A model generated the notes under the pieces. That model worked only from the letters and a program-made list of their open reading frames with translations, was not told where the DNA came from and searched no databases. From Prolixibacteraceae bacterium (lineage in GTDB: Bacteria > Bacteroidota > Bacteroidia > Bacteroidales > Prolixibacteraceae): a stretch of DNA of 39,859 nt. Below are positions 1-6,338 of this stretch, piece after piece. Position 1 is the first letter of the stretch; the number at the start of each line of letters is the position of its first letter. The DNA is taken from contig DPRM01000127.1 in the NCBI GenBank assembly GCA_003537645.1, positions 8,874 through 48,732 on the forward strand, written 5' to 3'. Made by a program: the position numbers and the translations under genes.

Positions 1-21
1 GTTCGAATCCTGCTCTCCCCA
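1..21 (+). tRNA. 3' end of a tRNA, probably tRNA-Tyr (partial)
   Basis: The window opens inside a tRNA: the last base of the 5' T-stem strand, a canonical T-loop (ttcgaat), the 3' T-stem strand, and a seven-base acceptor strand (tctcccc) followed by a discriminator A. CCA is not fully encoded. The predicted 5' acceptor strand would be ggggaga. Isotype cannot be proven without the anticodon. The arms resemble tRNA-Tyr of Bacteroidota, and a Tyr-Gly(TCC) order is common in that phylum, so Tyr is an inference. Confidence 0.75.
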
Positions 22-96
22 CAATAAAATTATGAATGATGAATTATAAATGATGAATTTTTATCGGCAATAATAAATCATAAGTAATAAATAAAA

Positions 97-169
97 GCGG
101 GAGTAGCTCAGTCGATAGAGCATTAGCCTTCCAAGCTAAGGGTCGCGAGTTTGAATCTCGTCTCCCGCT
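97..169 (+). tRNA. tRNA-Gly (anticodon TCC)
   Basis: A complete 73-nt cloverleaf can be folded by hand: acceptor gcgggag/ctcccgc (97-103 with 162-168), D-stem gctc/gagc, anticodon stem ttagc/gctaa (123-127 with 135-139) with loop cttccaa giving anticodon TCC at 130-132, T-stem gcgag/ctcgt with one G-U pair, T-loop tttgaat, and discriminator T169. CCA is not encoded. It reads GGA glycine codons. The gene is the intact parent of two degraded 3' copies downstream (241-320 and 623-639) and is followed by its own terminator. Confidence 0.95.
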
Positions 170-175
170 CGTAAG

Positions 176-210
176 AAAAGCATCAGGAAACTGGTGCTTT
201 TTTGTTTTTT
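176..210 (+). terminator. Rho-independent terminator of the tRNA operon (copy 1)
   Basis: An 11-bp stem, AAAAGCATCAG (176-186) with CTGGTGCTTTT (191-201), closes a GAAA tetraloop and has one G-U pair. It is followed by two T runs. The same hairpin recurs at 327-360 and 647-676, each time directly after a tRNA-Gly 3' remnant. Confidence 0.85.
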
Positions 211-240
211 ATAATTACTGAAAGTAAAATTCATTTGCAA

Positions 241-320
241 AGCATTAGCCTTCCAAGCTAAGGGGCGCGAGTTTCCTGCCCGCCAAAAGGCTTGTCAGGC
301 GGGGAATCTCGTCTCCCGCT
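241..320 (+). pseudogene. tRNA-Gly pseudogene, 5'-truncated, with an insert in the T-loop
   Basis: This stretch repeats the tRNA-Gly from the 3' side of the D-arm through the anticodon arm (same TCC loop) to the discriminator base, but lacks the acceptor 5' strand and most of the D-arm. One base differs in the variable loop. The T-loop is split after 'gttt' by a 29-bp GC-rich palindromic insert (275-303), after which the tRNA resumes with 'gaatctcg'. It cannot fold as a tRNA. The order tRNA remnant plus terminator mirrors the intact gene. Confidence 0.85.
275..303. repeat. GC-rich palindromic insert inside the tRNA-Gly remnant
   Basis: The insert begins CCTGCCCGCC and ends TGTCAGGCGGG. CCCGCC (279-284) pairs with GGCGGG (298-303) around a 13-nt loop. 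A relative with the same ends (CCTGCCC ... TGTCAGGCGGG) sits before the third tRNA-Gly remnant at about 596-622. It looks like a small mobile or REP-like palindromic unit. No transposase is nearby. Confidence 0.6.
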
Positions 321-326
321 CGTAAA

Positions 327-360
327 AAAAGCATCAGGAAACTGGTGCTTTTTTGTTTTT
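327..360 (+). terminator. Duplicated terminator hairpin (copy 2)
   Basis: The stem AAAAGCATCAG / CTGGTGCTTTT with a GAAA loop is identical to that of copy 1 and is followed by T-rich sequence. It belongs to the duplicated tRNA-Gly 3' segment, so it may have no gene to terminate. Confidence 0.7.
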
Positions 361-470
361 ATAAACTCTTATGTAACTACTTTTTAGACCTATGCTGTTT
401 CGTCCCAAAATAGGCTAAAGCCTTGTTCTGCGATTTCGTGCGGACGATTATCACTATCTATTTCCTCTTT

Positions 471-561
471 CTATAAATATTTCGCTCCTCTGGAGCCCTA
501 ACCAATCGGGCGTTTTGCCTGGTTAGGGCGAATAAGTGCCAGAGGCACGAAATATTTGTAG
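471..561. repeat. 91-bp imperfect palindromic repeat element
   Basis: The outer arms are 23 nt (471-493 and 539-561, three mismatches) and contain 'aaatatttcg' and its complement. A nested perfect 10-bp stem, GCCCTAACCA (495-504) with TGGTTAGGGC (520-529), lies inside. The whole element can fold into one long interrupted hairpin. The right-end motif cgaaatatttgtag recurs at 22427-22440 upstream of the SusC gene. This suggests a dispersed family. No coding capacity is apparent. Confidence 0.7.
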
Positions 562-595
562 AACAAAGATAAGTTCCAAAGACTGGAGTGCCATA

Positions 596-639
596 CCTGC
601 CCAACAAGCAATGTCAGGCGGGGAATCTCGTCTCCCGCT
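596..639 (+). pseudogene. Second tRNA-Gly 3' remnant fused to a palindromic insert
   Basis: The sequence from 623 to 639 (gaatctcgtctcccgct) is the tRNA-Gly T-stem 3' strand, acceptor strand and discriminator, here without any anticodon arm. It is preceded at 596-622 by a variant of the palindromic unit found inside the first remnant, and followed by a third copy of the terminator. Only the junction with the insert and the 3' end survive, so it is a more eroded copy. Confidence 0.75.
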
Positions 640-646
640 CGAAAAA

Positions 647-676
647 AAAAGCATCAGGAAACTGGTGCTTTTTTTT
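647..676 (+). terminator. Duplicated terminator hairpin (copy 3)
   Basis: Same stem and GAAA loop as copies 1 and 2, followed by eight T residues. It closes the triplicated tRNA-Gly tail region. Confidence 0.7.
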
Positions 677-1040
677 AAAAAAATTACAATTCAAAAAACA
701 GTATTTATCCAGGTTCAAATATTGGATGAATAGTATTTGTTCCATTTTCAACTCACAATTCTATTTTTTACGATACTTTATTCGATCTCACAACACAACA
801 ATAACCACCATACTCCTTAATAACAGCACTTTAAACAAACAAAAATTGAAATAAATTCCTACTTTGTTATATTAGCACGTAAAAACCAACAACAGATTCA
901 GAAAGAAAACACCACTTAAAATGTCAAGATAGTATTACATTTTATTCGAATAGTATTAAGCAATCGGCTGAATTTAGTCTTATTTTGTTAGACTGATTAT
1001 TAATTGAATACGGTAATATAAACTCAAAAAAACAAATACG
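677..1040. other. AT-rich intergenic region upstream of the mannan-disaccharide operon
   Basis: I see no convincing gene here. The region is AT-rich and is the only leader available for the operon starting at 1041. It contains three copies of ATAGTATT (730-737, 929-936, 950-957) and a short inverted repeat AGTCT/AGACT (976-980 and 990-994). No clear TAnnTTTG promoter box was found. Confidence 0.5.
929..958. promoter_or_regulatory. Candidate operator: two direct repeats spaced by two helical turns
   Basis: ATAGTATTA occurs at 929-937 and 950-958, a 21-bp period that puts both sites on one DNA face. A further ATAGTATT is at 730-737. Paired direct repeats are typical of AraC-type activators, which often control sugar operons, but the regulator is not in the window. 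The assignment is an inference. Confidence 0.3.
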
Positions 1041-2222
1041 ATGAAATCAGGTTTCAAAAAGAAGATTCACAAATTATTCGACAAGCATGAAGAGTTGCTT
1101 TCCGCCAGAAATAAAAAGGTTAAGAATGGTAACGGGATTTTCGACCGCTACAAAAATCCGGTTTTAACTGCCGCACATACCCCTATTATCTGGAGATACG
1201 ATCTGGATGAGAAAACCAATCCTTACCTGATGGAACGCATCGGGATGAATGCTACCATGAATTCGGGAGCAATGAAATGGAACGGCAAATACATTCTGGT
1301 TGTGCGTGTTGAAGGTGTCGATCGTAAATCGTTTTTCGCCATTGCCGAAAGCCCCAACGGAGTTGATAATTTCCGTTTTTGGGATTATCCGGTTACCATT
1401 CCTGAAACCGAAATTCCGGATACCAATGTTTACGACATGCGTTTAACCGCTCACGAAGATGGCTGGATTTACGGTGTTTTCTGTTCCGAACGCAAAGACC
1501 CGAATGCAGCCCCGGGCGATTTATCGTCGGCAGTGGCTGCAGCCGGAATTGTTCGGACCAAAGACCTACTGACATGGGAACGCCTCCCGGATCTGAAAAC
1601 AAAAAGTCAGCAGCGAAATGTGGTTTTACACAACGAATTCGTTGATGGAAAATATGCTTTATATACCCGTCCGCAAGATGGTTTTATTGATGCCGGAAGT
1701 GGCGGAGGCATTGGCTGGGCGCTGATTGACGATATGACCAATGCCGAGGTGAAAGAGGAAAAAATCATCAATTTCCGCTACTATCACACCATTAAAGAAG
1801 TAAAAAACGGAGAAGGACCTCATCCTATTAAGACAGACAAAGGCTGGTTACATTTGGCTCACGGCGTACGTGGTTGCGCTGCGGGATTGCGCTACGTGAT
1901 TTATTTATACATGACCGATTTACAAGATCCGTCGAAACTGATTGCTGAACCTGCCGGCCACCTGATGGGACCAATTGGTGAAGAACGTATTGGCGATGTA
2001 TCGAACGTATTGTTTACCAATGGCTGGATCGCTGATGAAGACGGAACTGTATTCCTTTATTATGCTTCGTCGGATACACGTATGCACGTTGCGACATCGA
2101 CTATCGATAAACTTGTAGATTATTGCCTGAATTCTCCGGCCGACGGCTACCGTTCTGCGGCTTCAGTAGAAACCCTGAAAAAACAGATTGAGAAAAATCT
2201 GGAAATACTCAGAAAAAAATAG
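1041..2222 (+). CDS. GH130 4-O-beta-D-mannosyl-D-glucose phosphorylase
   Basis: This 393-aa cytoplasmic protein has no signal peptide and matches the GH130 mannosyl-glucose phosphorylases of Bacteroides along its whole length. It would split Man-beta-1,4-Glc with phosphate into mannose-1-phosphate and glucose. The motif IPDTNVYDMRLTAHEDG places Asp132 where the family's catalytic acid is expected. The Arg-rich phosphate-site region, HNEFVDGKYALYTRPQDG, and the late GEERIGDVSNVLF and YYASSDTRMHVATS motifs are typical of the five-blade propeller. It is the first gene of an operon with a sugar importer and cellobiose 2-epimerase, the same trio known from B. fragilis mannan catabolism, which makes the substrate assignment firm. 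The ATG at 1041 follows an A-rich leader without Shine-Dalgarno, usual in this phylum. Confidence 0.93.
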   Translation: MKSGFKKKIHKLFDKHEELLSARNKKVKNGNGIFDRYKNPVLTAAHTPIIWRYDLDEKTNPYLMERIGMNATMNSGAMKWNGKYILVVRVEGVDRKSFFAIAESPNGVDNFRFWDYPVTIPETEIPDTNVYDMRLTAHEDGWIYGVFCSERKDPNAAPGDLSSAVAAAGIVRTKDLLTWERLPDLKTKSQQRNVVLHNEFVDGKYALYTRPQDGFIDAGSGGGIGWALIDDMTNAEVKEEKIINFRYYHTIKEVKNGEGPHPIKTDKGWLHLAHGVRGCAAGLRYVIYLYMTDLQDPSKLIAEPAGHLMGPIGEERIGDVSNVLFTNGWIADEDGTVFLYYASSDTRMHVATSTIDKLVDYCLNSPADGYRSAASVETLKKQIEKNLEILRKK

Positions 2223-2235
2223 TTCCAAGCAAACT

Positions 2236-2280
2236 AACTTTCCCAAAGTTTTATACTATTTATAAGACTTTGGGAAAGTT
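2236..2280. repeat. Perfect 14-bp hairpin between GH130 and MFS genes
   Basis: AACTTTCCCAAAGT (2236-2249) and ACTTTGGGAAAGTT (2267-2280) are exact inverted repeats around a 17-nt AT-rich loop. It lies wholly in the gap between the operon's first two genes and lacks a T tract, so it is not a plain terminator. It resembles the AACTTTGGCAAAGTT hairpins at 3867-3947 and 19792-19836, with the centre changed on both arms so that pairing is kept. Confidence 0.75.
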
Positions 2281-2308
2281 GAAAAAACCAACTAAAAAAA
2301 CTTATACT

Positions 2309-3733
2309 ATGACTATTGAAAAAATTGGACTGAAAGAGAAAATCGGATACGGTTTTGGTGATGCCGCTTCTTCGATGTTCTGGAAGATTTTCGGAATGTA
2401 TTCTTTGTTTTTCTATACCGACGTACTTGGAATTACAGCAGCGGCAGCAGGAACTATGTTTCTTATTGCACGTTTGTGGGACTCATTTTTCGACGTTTTC
2501 GTGGGGATAATCAGCGACCGCACGAAAAGCCGCTATGGAAAATATCGCCCCTATTTGCTGTGGTTTGCAATTCCATTTGCAGTAATGGGAGCAATAACTT
2601 TCTTTGCTCCTGATTTCGGCGAAACCGGAAAGTTGGTTTATGCATACATTACCTACTCACTGATGATGATCGTGTATTCGATGATCAATGTACCGTATGC
2701 ATCATTACTGGGAGCCATTTCTTCTGACCCTACTGAACGAAATTCGCTTTCTTCCTACCGCATGTCATTTGCGTTCATTGGCAGTTTTGTAACATTTATG
2801 TTGTTGCAACCGCTGATTGACTTTTTCTCGAAAACATTCGGCACCGTTGACCTTACAAAAACAACCCAGGCTGCTGAATCTTCAATAAGCACTTCACCAA
2901 TTGGATGGGTCATGGGAGTTGGCGCAATAGGAATAATCTGTATTGTTCTGTTTTTGTTGTGTTTCAGCTGGACAAAAGAACGTGTAACCCAAATCGAGAG
3001 CGAAGAAAATGCTTCCATCAAGCAGGATTTAAAAAATTTACTTCACAATGCTCCATGGTGGATTTTAGTTGCCACCGGTCTGGCTGCTCTACTTTTTAAT
3101 GCTATCCGCGACAGTGTTGCCATCTACTTTTTCAGAGATTACGTGAAGGTAAACTATCGGATGGCAGGTACAGGCTGGGATATGACAACGATTTACTTCC
3201 TTGTTGGTCAGGCTGCAAATTTAATTGGTGTAATGGCTGCACCTTCCATTTCTGCAAAATACGGGAAGAAAAGAACCTATATGATTGCCATGTTAATAGC
3301 CGGAATTTTAAGCACAGCTTTCTATTTCATACCGAACGATATTACCTGGATTTTGATTTTTCAGTTCTTGATTTCTGTTTTTGCAGGATATGTGCTGCCC
3401 CTGCTTTGGTCGATGTTTGCCGATATTGTCGATCATCAGGAACTAATAACAGGGCGACGTGCCACAGGATTGATTTTCTCATCTTCTTCCATGTCGCAGA
3501 AACTAGGCTGGGCTTTGGGAGCGGCACTAAGCGGATGGATTCTTGCCATATTCAAATATGCTCCTGAAGCAGCCGAACAAAGTGCACAGACCCTTTTTGG
3601 CGAACATATCATGATTAGTTTGATGCCTGCTGTGTGTTGTGCTCTGGCTTTTCTAGGCATGATGTTCTATCCGCTTTCCGATAAGAAAGTAAAGGAGATT
3701 TCGGAACAACTCAATCTGAAAAGAAACAGATAA
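2309..3733 (+). CDS. MFS/GPH-family sugar transporter (mannobiose or mannosyl-glucose importer)
   Basis: This 474-aa polytopic inner-membrane protein has about twelve hydrophobic segments and the glycoside-pentoside-hexuronide:cation symporter signature. KEKIGYGFGDAASSMFWK near the N-terminus and the first cytoplasmic loop SDRTKSRYGKYRPYLL are characteristic. It should import the disaccharide used by the enzymes encoded on either side by cation symport. I chose ATG 2309 because the encoded start MTIEKIGLKEKIGYG matches the family. An upstream in-frame TTG at 2270 would lie inside the right arm of the intergenic hairpin and add a lysine-rich tail. The gene is 86 bp downstream of GH130 and belongs to the same operon. 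Exact sugar specificity is inferred from context. Confidence 0.88.
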   Translation: MTIEKIGLKEKIGYGFGDAASSMFWKIFGMYSLFFYTDVLGITAAAAGTMFLIARLWDSFFDVFVGIISDRTKSRYGKYRPYLLWFAIPFAVMGAITFFAPDFGETGKLVYAYITYSLMMIVYSMINVPYASLLGAISSDPTERNSLSSYRMSFAFIGSFVTFMLLQPLIDFFSKTFGTVDLTKTTQAAESSISTSPIGWVMGVGAIGIICIVLFLLCFSWTKERVTQIESEENASIKQDLKNLLHNAPWWILVATGLAALLFNAIRDSVAIYFFRDYVKVNYRMAGTGWDMTTIYFLVGQAANLIGVMAAPSISAKYGKKRTYMIAMLIAGILSTAFYFIPNDITWILIFQFLISVFAGYVLPLLWSMFADIVDHQELITGRRATGLIFSSSSMSQKLGWALGAALSGWILAIFKYAPEAAEQSAQTLFGEHIMISLMPAVCCALAFLGMMFYPLSDKKVKEISEQLNLKRNR

Positions 3734-3772
3734 AACAGAAGGGCTTTTGCTCAATTGCTTCCACCTCAGATT

Positions 3773-3833
3773 ACCCCCGATCCACACAGATTAAAATACT
3801 GAGGTTGTATTTCAATCTGTGTGGATCGGGGGT
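3773..3833. repeat. Perfect 20-bp inverted repeat in the MFS-epimerase gap
   Basis: The left arm (3773-3792, starting ACCCCCGATCC) and the right arm (3814-3833, ending GGATCGGGGGT) are exact complements around a 21-nt loop. A second short pair, CCTCAG (3764-3769) with CTGAGG (3800-3805), interlocks with the loop and could form a competing or pseudoknotted pairing. No T tract follows. It is one of two hairpins in this 231-bp intergenic gap. Confidence 0.75.
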
Positions 3834-3866
3834 ACTAATTAACACTAAATTAAAATAGTAAAAAAG

Positions 3867-3947
3867 AACTTTGGCAAAGTTGACTTAATTAAAAGACGAT
3901 AAAATAAAACATGCGGCTGGAAATTATTTTAAAACTTTGCCAAAGTT
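3867..3947. repeat. AACTTTGGCAAAGTT inverted-repeat element upstream of the epimerase gene
   Basis: AACTTTGGCAAAGTT (3867-3881) and its exact complement AACTTTGCCAAAGTT (3933-3947) flank a 51-nt AT-rich interior. Each arm is itself nearly palindromic, so the element can fold as one long stem or as two small hairpins. It ends 17 bp before the epimerase start codon. It shares its core with the hairpin at 19792-19836. Confidence 0.7.
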
Positions 3948-3964
3948 TTGTATAAGACGAAACG

Positions 3965-5149
3965 ATGAACTCAAATATCTTAGAACTAAAACAACAACTC
4001 CGTGAGGAGTTAACAAATAATATCCTTCCATTCTGGTCAGAAAAAATGATCGACCAAAAGAATGGTGGTTTTTATGGAAAAATGGACGGATACGACCAGT
4101 TAATTCCAAACGCCGACAAAGGCGGAATCCTGAATGCCCGGATTTTGTGGACCTTTTCTTCTGCCTATCTTCAGGAGAAGAATCCGCTTTACCTCGAAAT
4201 GGCTAACCGTGCAAAGGATTTTATCCTGAATAATTTTTTCGACCCTGAATTCGGCGGAACTTACTGGACAATCTCATTCGACGGAAAACCGGTTGATACC
4301 AAAAAGCAAATCTATTCGCAGGCATTTTTTCTTTACGCTTTTTCGGAGCATTACCGTGCTTCGGGCGACGAATCGAGTTTACAAACGGCTATCGAACTTT
4401 TCAGGATAATTGAAAAACGTAGCTTCGATAATGAATTGAACGGTTATTTTGAAGCCTACAGCCGCGACTGGAAACTACTGGAAGACCTTCGTTTGAGCGA
4501 GAAAGATGCGAACGAAAAGAAAACGATGAACACGCATTTACACATTCTGGAAGCTTACACCAATCTTTACCGGGTTTGGAAAGATCCTGAACTGGCAGAA
4601 CAACTTCGGAATCTGATCCTGATTTTTACTAAAAAGATCGTGAACCGGAATACCGGCCATCTTAATTTGTTCTTTGATGAAAACTGGAATTCGAAAGCTG
4701 AAATTGTTTCGTATGGACACGATATTGAGGCATCATGGTTAATCGACGAAGCTGCCAGAGTTTTAGGAGATAAGGAATTACTGGCCAAAGTTCAGAAAAT
4801 ATGCATTGAAATAGCTAAAGCTGCCTGCGAGGGTTTACAGTCTGACGGAAGTCTGGCTTATGAATTGGATAAAGATCATTTAGATAAAGATCGCCATTGG
4901 TGGGTTCAGGCTGAAGCAGTTGTTGGTTTCCTAAATACTTTTGAATTAACCGGAAATAGGGAATGGTTGGACAAAACAATGAATTGCTGGAATTTTATCA
5001 GTAATAACATTGTTGACACTGACAATGGCGAATGGTTCTGGAGTATTTCTGATGATGGAATAGCCAATAGAAATGAAGACAAGGCCGGTTTCTGGAAATG
5101 CCCCTACCACAACAGCCGGATGTGCCTTGAAGTGATGGCCAGACAGTGA
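3965..5149 (+). CDS. Cellobiose 2-epimerase (AGE family)
   Basis: A 394-aa cytoplasmic (alpha/alpha)6-barrel protein of the N-acylglucosamine 2-epimerase/cellobiose 2-epimerase superfamily. It would convert the reducing-end mannose of beta-1,4-mannobiose to glucose, feeding GH130. The active-site landmarks are present: YGHDIEASWL (His252, Glu255), RHWWVQAEA (His311, two Trp, Glu317) and FWKCPYHNSRM (Trp377, His382, Arg385), matching the catalytic histidines and sugar-stacking tryptophans of characterised cellobiose epimerases. The context with GH130 and the GPH importer favours cellobiose/mannobiose epimerase over N-acylglucosamine epimerase. The gene is last in the operon. Its 3' end faces the HD-domain gene on the other strand 37 bp away. 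Confidence 0.93.
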   Translation: MNSNILELKQQLREELTNNILPFWSEKMIDQKNGGFYGKMDGYDQLIPNADKGGILNARILWTFSSAYLQEKNPLYLEMANRAKDFILNNFFDPEFGGTYWTISFDGKPVDTKKQIYSQAFFLYAFSEHYRASGDESSLQTAIELFRIIEKRSFDNELNGYFEAYSRDWKLLEDLRLSEKDANEKKTMNTHLHILEAYTNLYRVWKDPELAEQLRNLILIFTKKIVNRNTGHLNLFFDENWNSKAEIVSYGHDIEASWLIDEAARVLGDKELLAKVQKICIEIAKAACEGLQSDGSLAYELDKDHLDKDRHWWVQAEAVVGFLNTFELTGNREWLDKTMNCWNFISNNIVDTDNGEWFWSISDDGIANRNEDKAGFWKCPYHNSRMCLEVMARQ

Positions 5150-5186
5150 TAGGCAAGAGTTACGGATTACAGATCATTCGCAACGC

Positions 5187-5741
5187 TTACAATCCCAGTT
5201 CGTCGCTGATAGCCTGCATTGCAACAAGCGAAAGTTCGGCAAAATCCTGAATCGGAATACCAATCAGCTCGCATTCCAGAATATTATAGCGATTTACTGA
5301 GGCTGCAAAAGCTTTTTCTTTCATTCGTTTTGTAATCGATTTTGTTTTTACTGAAGCAAGTTTTTTATCAGGATAAACCAATGCGGTGGCCATTATGAGG
5401 CCGGTTATGGTTTCACCGGCGGCCAAAGCATGTTGAAAAATGGTGGTTCGGGCTTTTCCGGTCGCCATTTCGTTGTGCATCACAATCGCATCAATTGCCT
5501 CTGCAGAAAGCATTCCATCGAGCATTCCAGCCGAATATGGCCCATGCCGCATCGGATCGCCGCTCGTAATTTCAACATCAATATCATGCAGCAAACCTGC
5601 CATCGCCCACTCCTCCTGATCCTTGTCAAGTTTTAGTGCAATTGCCCGCAAAACAGCCTCGCTGGCAAGGCAATGTTTAATCATATTTGCATTCTGAATG
5701 TGCTGATTCAAAAAATCAATGGCTTTTTCGCGTGAAATCAT
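5187..5741 (-). CDS. HD-domain protein (putative phosphohydrolase)
   Basis: A 184-aa soluble protein with the HD metal-binding fold: His23 in the first helix (IKHCLASEA), the HD doublet at His52-Asp53 (GLLHDIDVE) and further histidines at HGPYSAGML and IVMHNEMATG. HD proteins of this size are metal-dependent phosphohydrolases, often of nucleotides, but the substrate is unknown. I chose the ATG at 5741 because it gives the usual N-terminus (MISREKAIDFL). A start at 5801 would add a hydrophobic tail and overlap the divergent CYTH gene. It shares a 53-bp divergent promoter region with that gene, and a functional tie to triphosphate or nucleotide clean-up is possible but unproven. Confidence 0.8.
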   Translation of the reverse strand: MISREKAIDFLNQHIQNANMIKHCLASEAVLRAIALKLDKDQEEWAMAGLLHDIDVEITSGDPMRHGPYSAGMLDGMLSAEAIDAIVMHNEMATGKARTTIFQHALAAGETITGLIMATALVYPDKKLASVKTKSITKRMKEKAFAASVNRYNILECELIGIPIQDFAELSLVAMQAISDELGL

Positions 5742-5752
5742 GGCAGTAGTTC

Positions 5753-5760
5753 TATTTTTG
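5753..5760 (+). promoter_or_regulatory. Candidate -7 box for the CYTH gene
   Basis: TATTTTTG fits the Bacteroidota primary-sigma -7 consensus TAnnTTTG and sits 34 bp before the CYTH start codon, within the divergent gap. No clean TTTG -33 box is seen at the ideal spacing, so confidence is modest. Confidence 0.35.
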
Positions 5761-5794
5761 TTGCTGCAAATTAGCAAAAAACAAATCAAAAACG

Positions 5795-6271
5795 ATGGCA
5801 TTCGAAATTGAACGTAAATTTCTGGTTGACACCAACAAATGGGCTGCGACCGATAATGGAACCAAACTCATTCAGGCTTATTTGGGACTCGATCCGTTGC
5901 CGGTAATACGCATCCGGATAGCGGGAGAAAAAGCTGTTTTAACCATTAAAGGGCCTTCGAGAACCATTTCGCGACCCGAATTTGAATACGCAATACCAGT
6001 TGAAGATGCTTATGAAATGTTAAAACTGGCAATTTCGGAACCTGTAGAAAAAACCAGACACAAAATTCAGCATGAAGGATTCGTTTGGGAAGTGGATGTG
6101 TTTTCAGGAAAAAACAATGGTTTGGTAATGGCCGAAATAGAATTACAATCTGAAAATCAGGATTTCAAAAGACCCGACTGGATTCTGGAAGAAGTTTCGG
6201 GAGACGGACGTTTCTACAATTCATACCTTTCGGAACACCCGTTTCAGGAATGGAAAGATGACATGGCCTGA
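5795..6271 (+). CDS. CYTH-domain triphosphatase-like protein
   Basis: A 158-aa soluble protein of the CYTH superfamily (class IV adenylate cyclase/thiamine triphosphatase/inorganic triphosphatase fold). The diagnostic ExExK signature is at Glu4, Glu6 and Lys8 (FEIERKF), followed by basic strand residues IRIRIAG and KAVLTIKG and the acidic strands EFEYAI, WEVDVF and AEIEL that line the tunnel and bind metal. Short stand-alone bacterial CYTH proteins are usually inorganic tripolyphosphate hydrolases, so that activity is more likely than cyclase. It is divergent from the HD-domain gene. Confidence 0.85.
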   Translation: MAFEIERKFLVDTNKWAATDNGTKLIQAYLGLDPLPVIRIRIAGEKAVLTIKGPSRTISRPEFEYAIPVEDAYEMLKLAISEPVEKTRHKIQHEGFVWEVDVFSGKNNGLVMAEIELQSENQDFKRPDWILEEVSGDGRFYNSYLSEHPFQEWKDDMA

Positions 6272-6338
6272 TTTTTGAAAGGCCGGAAACAACATGAATT
6301 CTAAAAAATCGTTTACAGATTAGCCAAAACCAATTAAA

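Noticed and set aside
536..854. Two overlapping short frames after the tRNA remnants
   Set aside because: They run through the palindromic element, the tRNA-Gly tail and a terminator; their translations are low in information and share nothing with known proteins.
2270..2308. Upstream TTG start for the MFS transporter
   Set aside because: It lies inside the right arm of the intergenic hairpin and adds a Lys/Thr-rich tail unusual for the family. ATG 2309 gives the usual N-terminus.
5742..5801. Longer N-terminus for the HD-domain protein
   Set aside because: It would overlap the start of the divergent CYTH gene and add a hydrophobic stretch. The ATG at 5741 fits the domain boundary.
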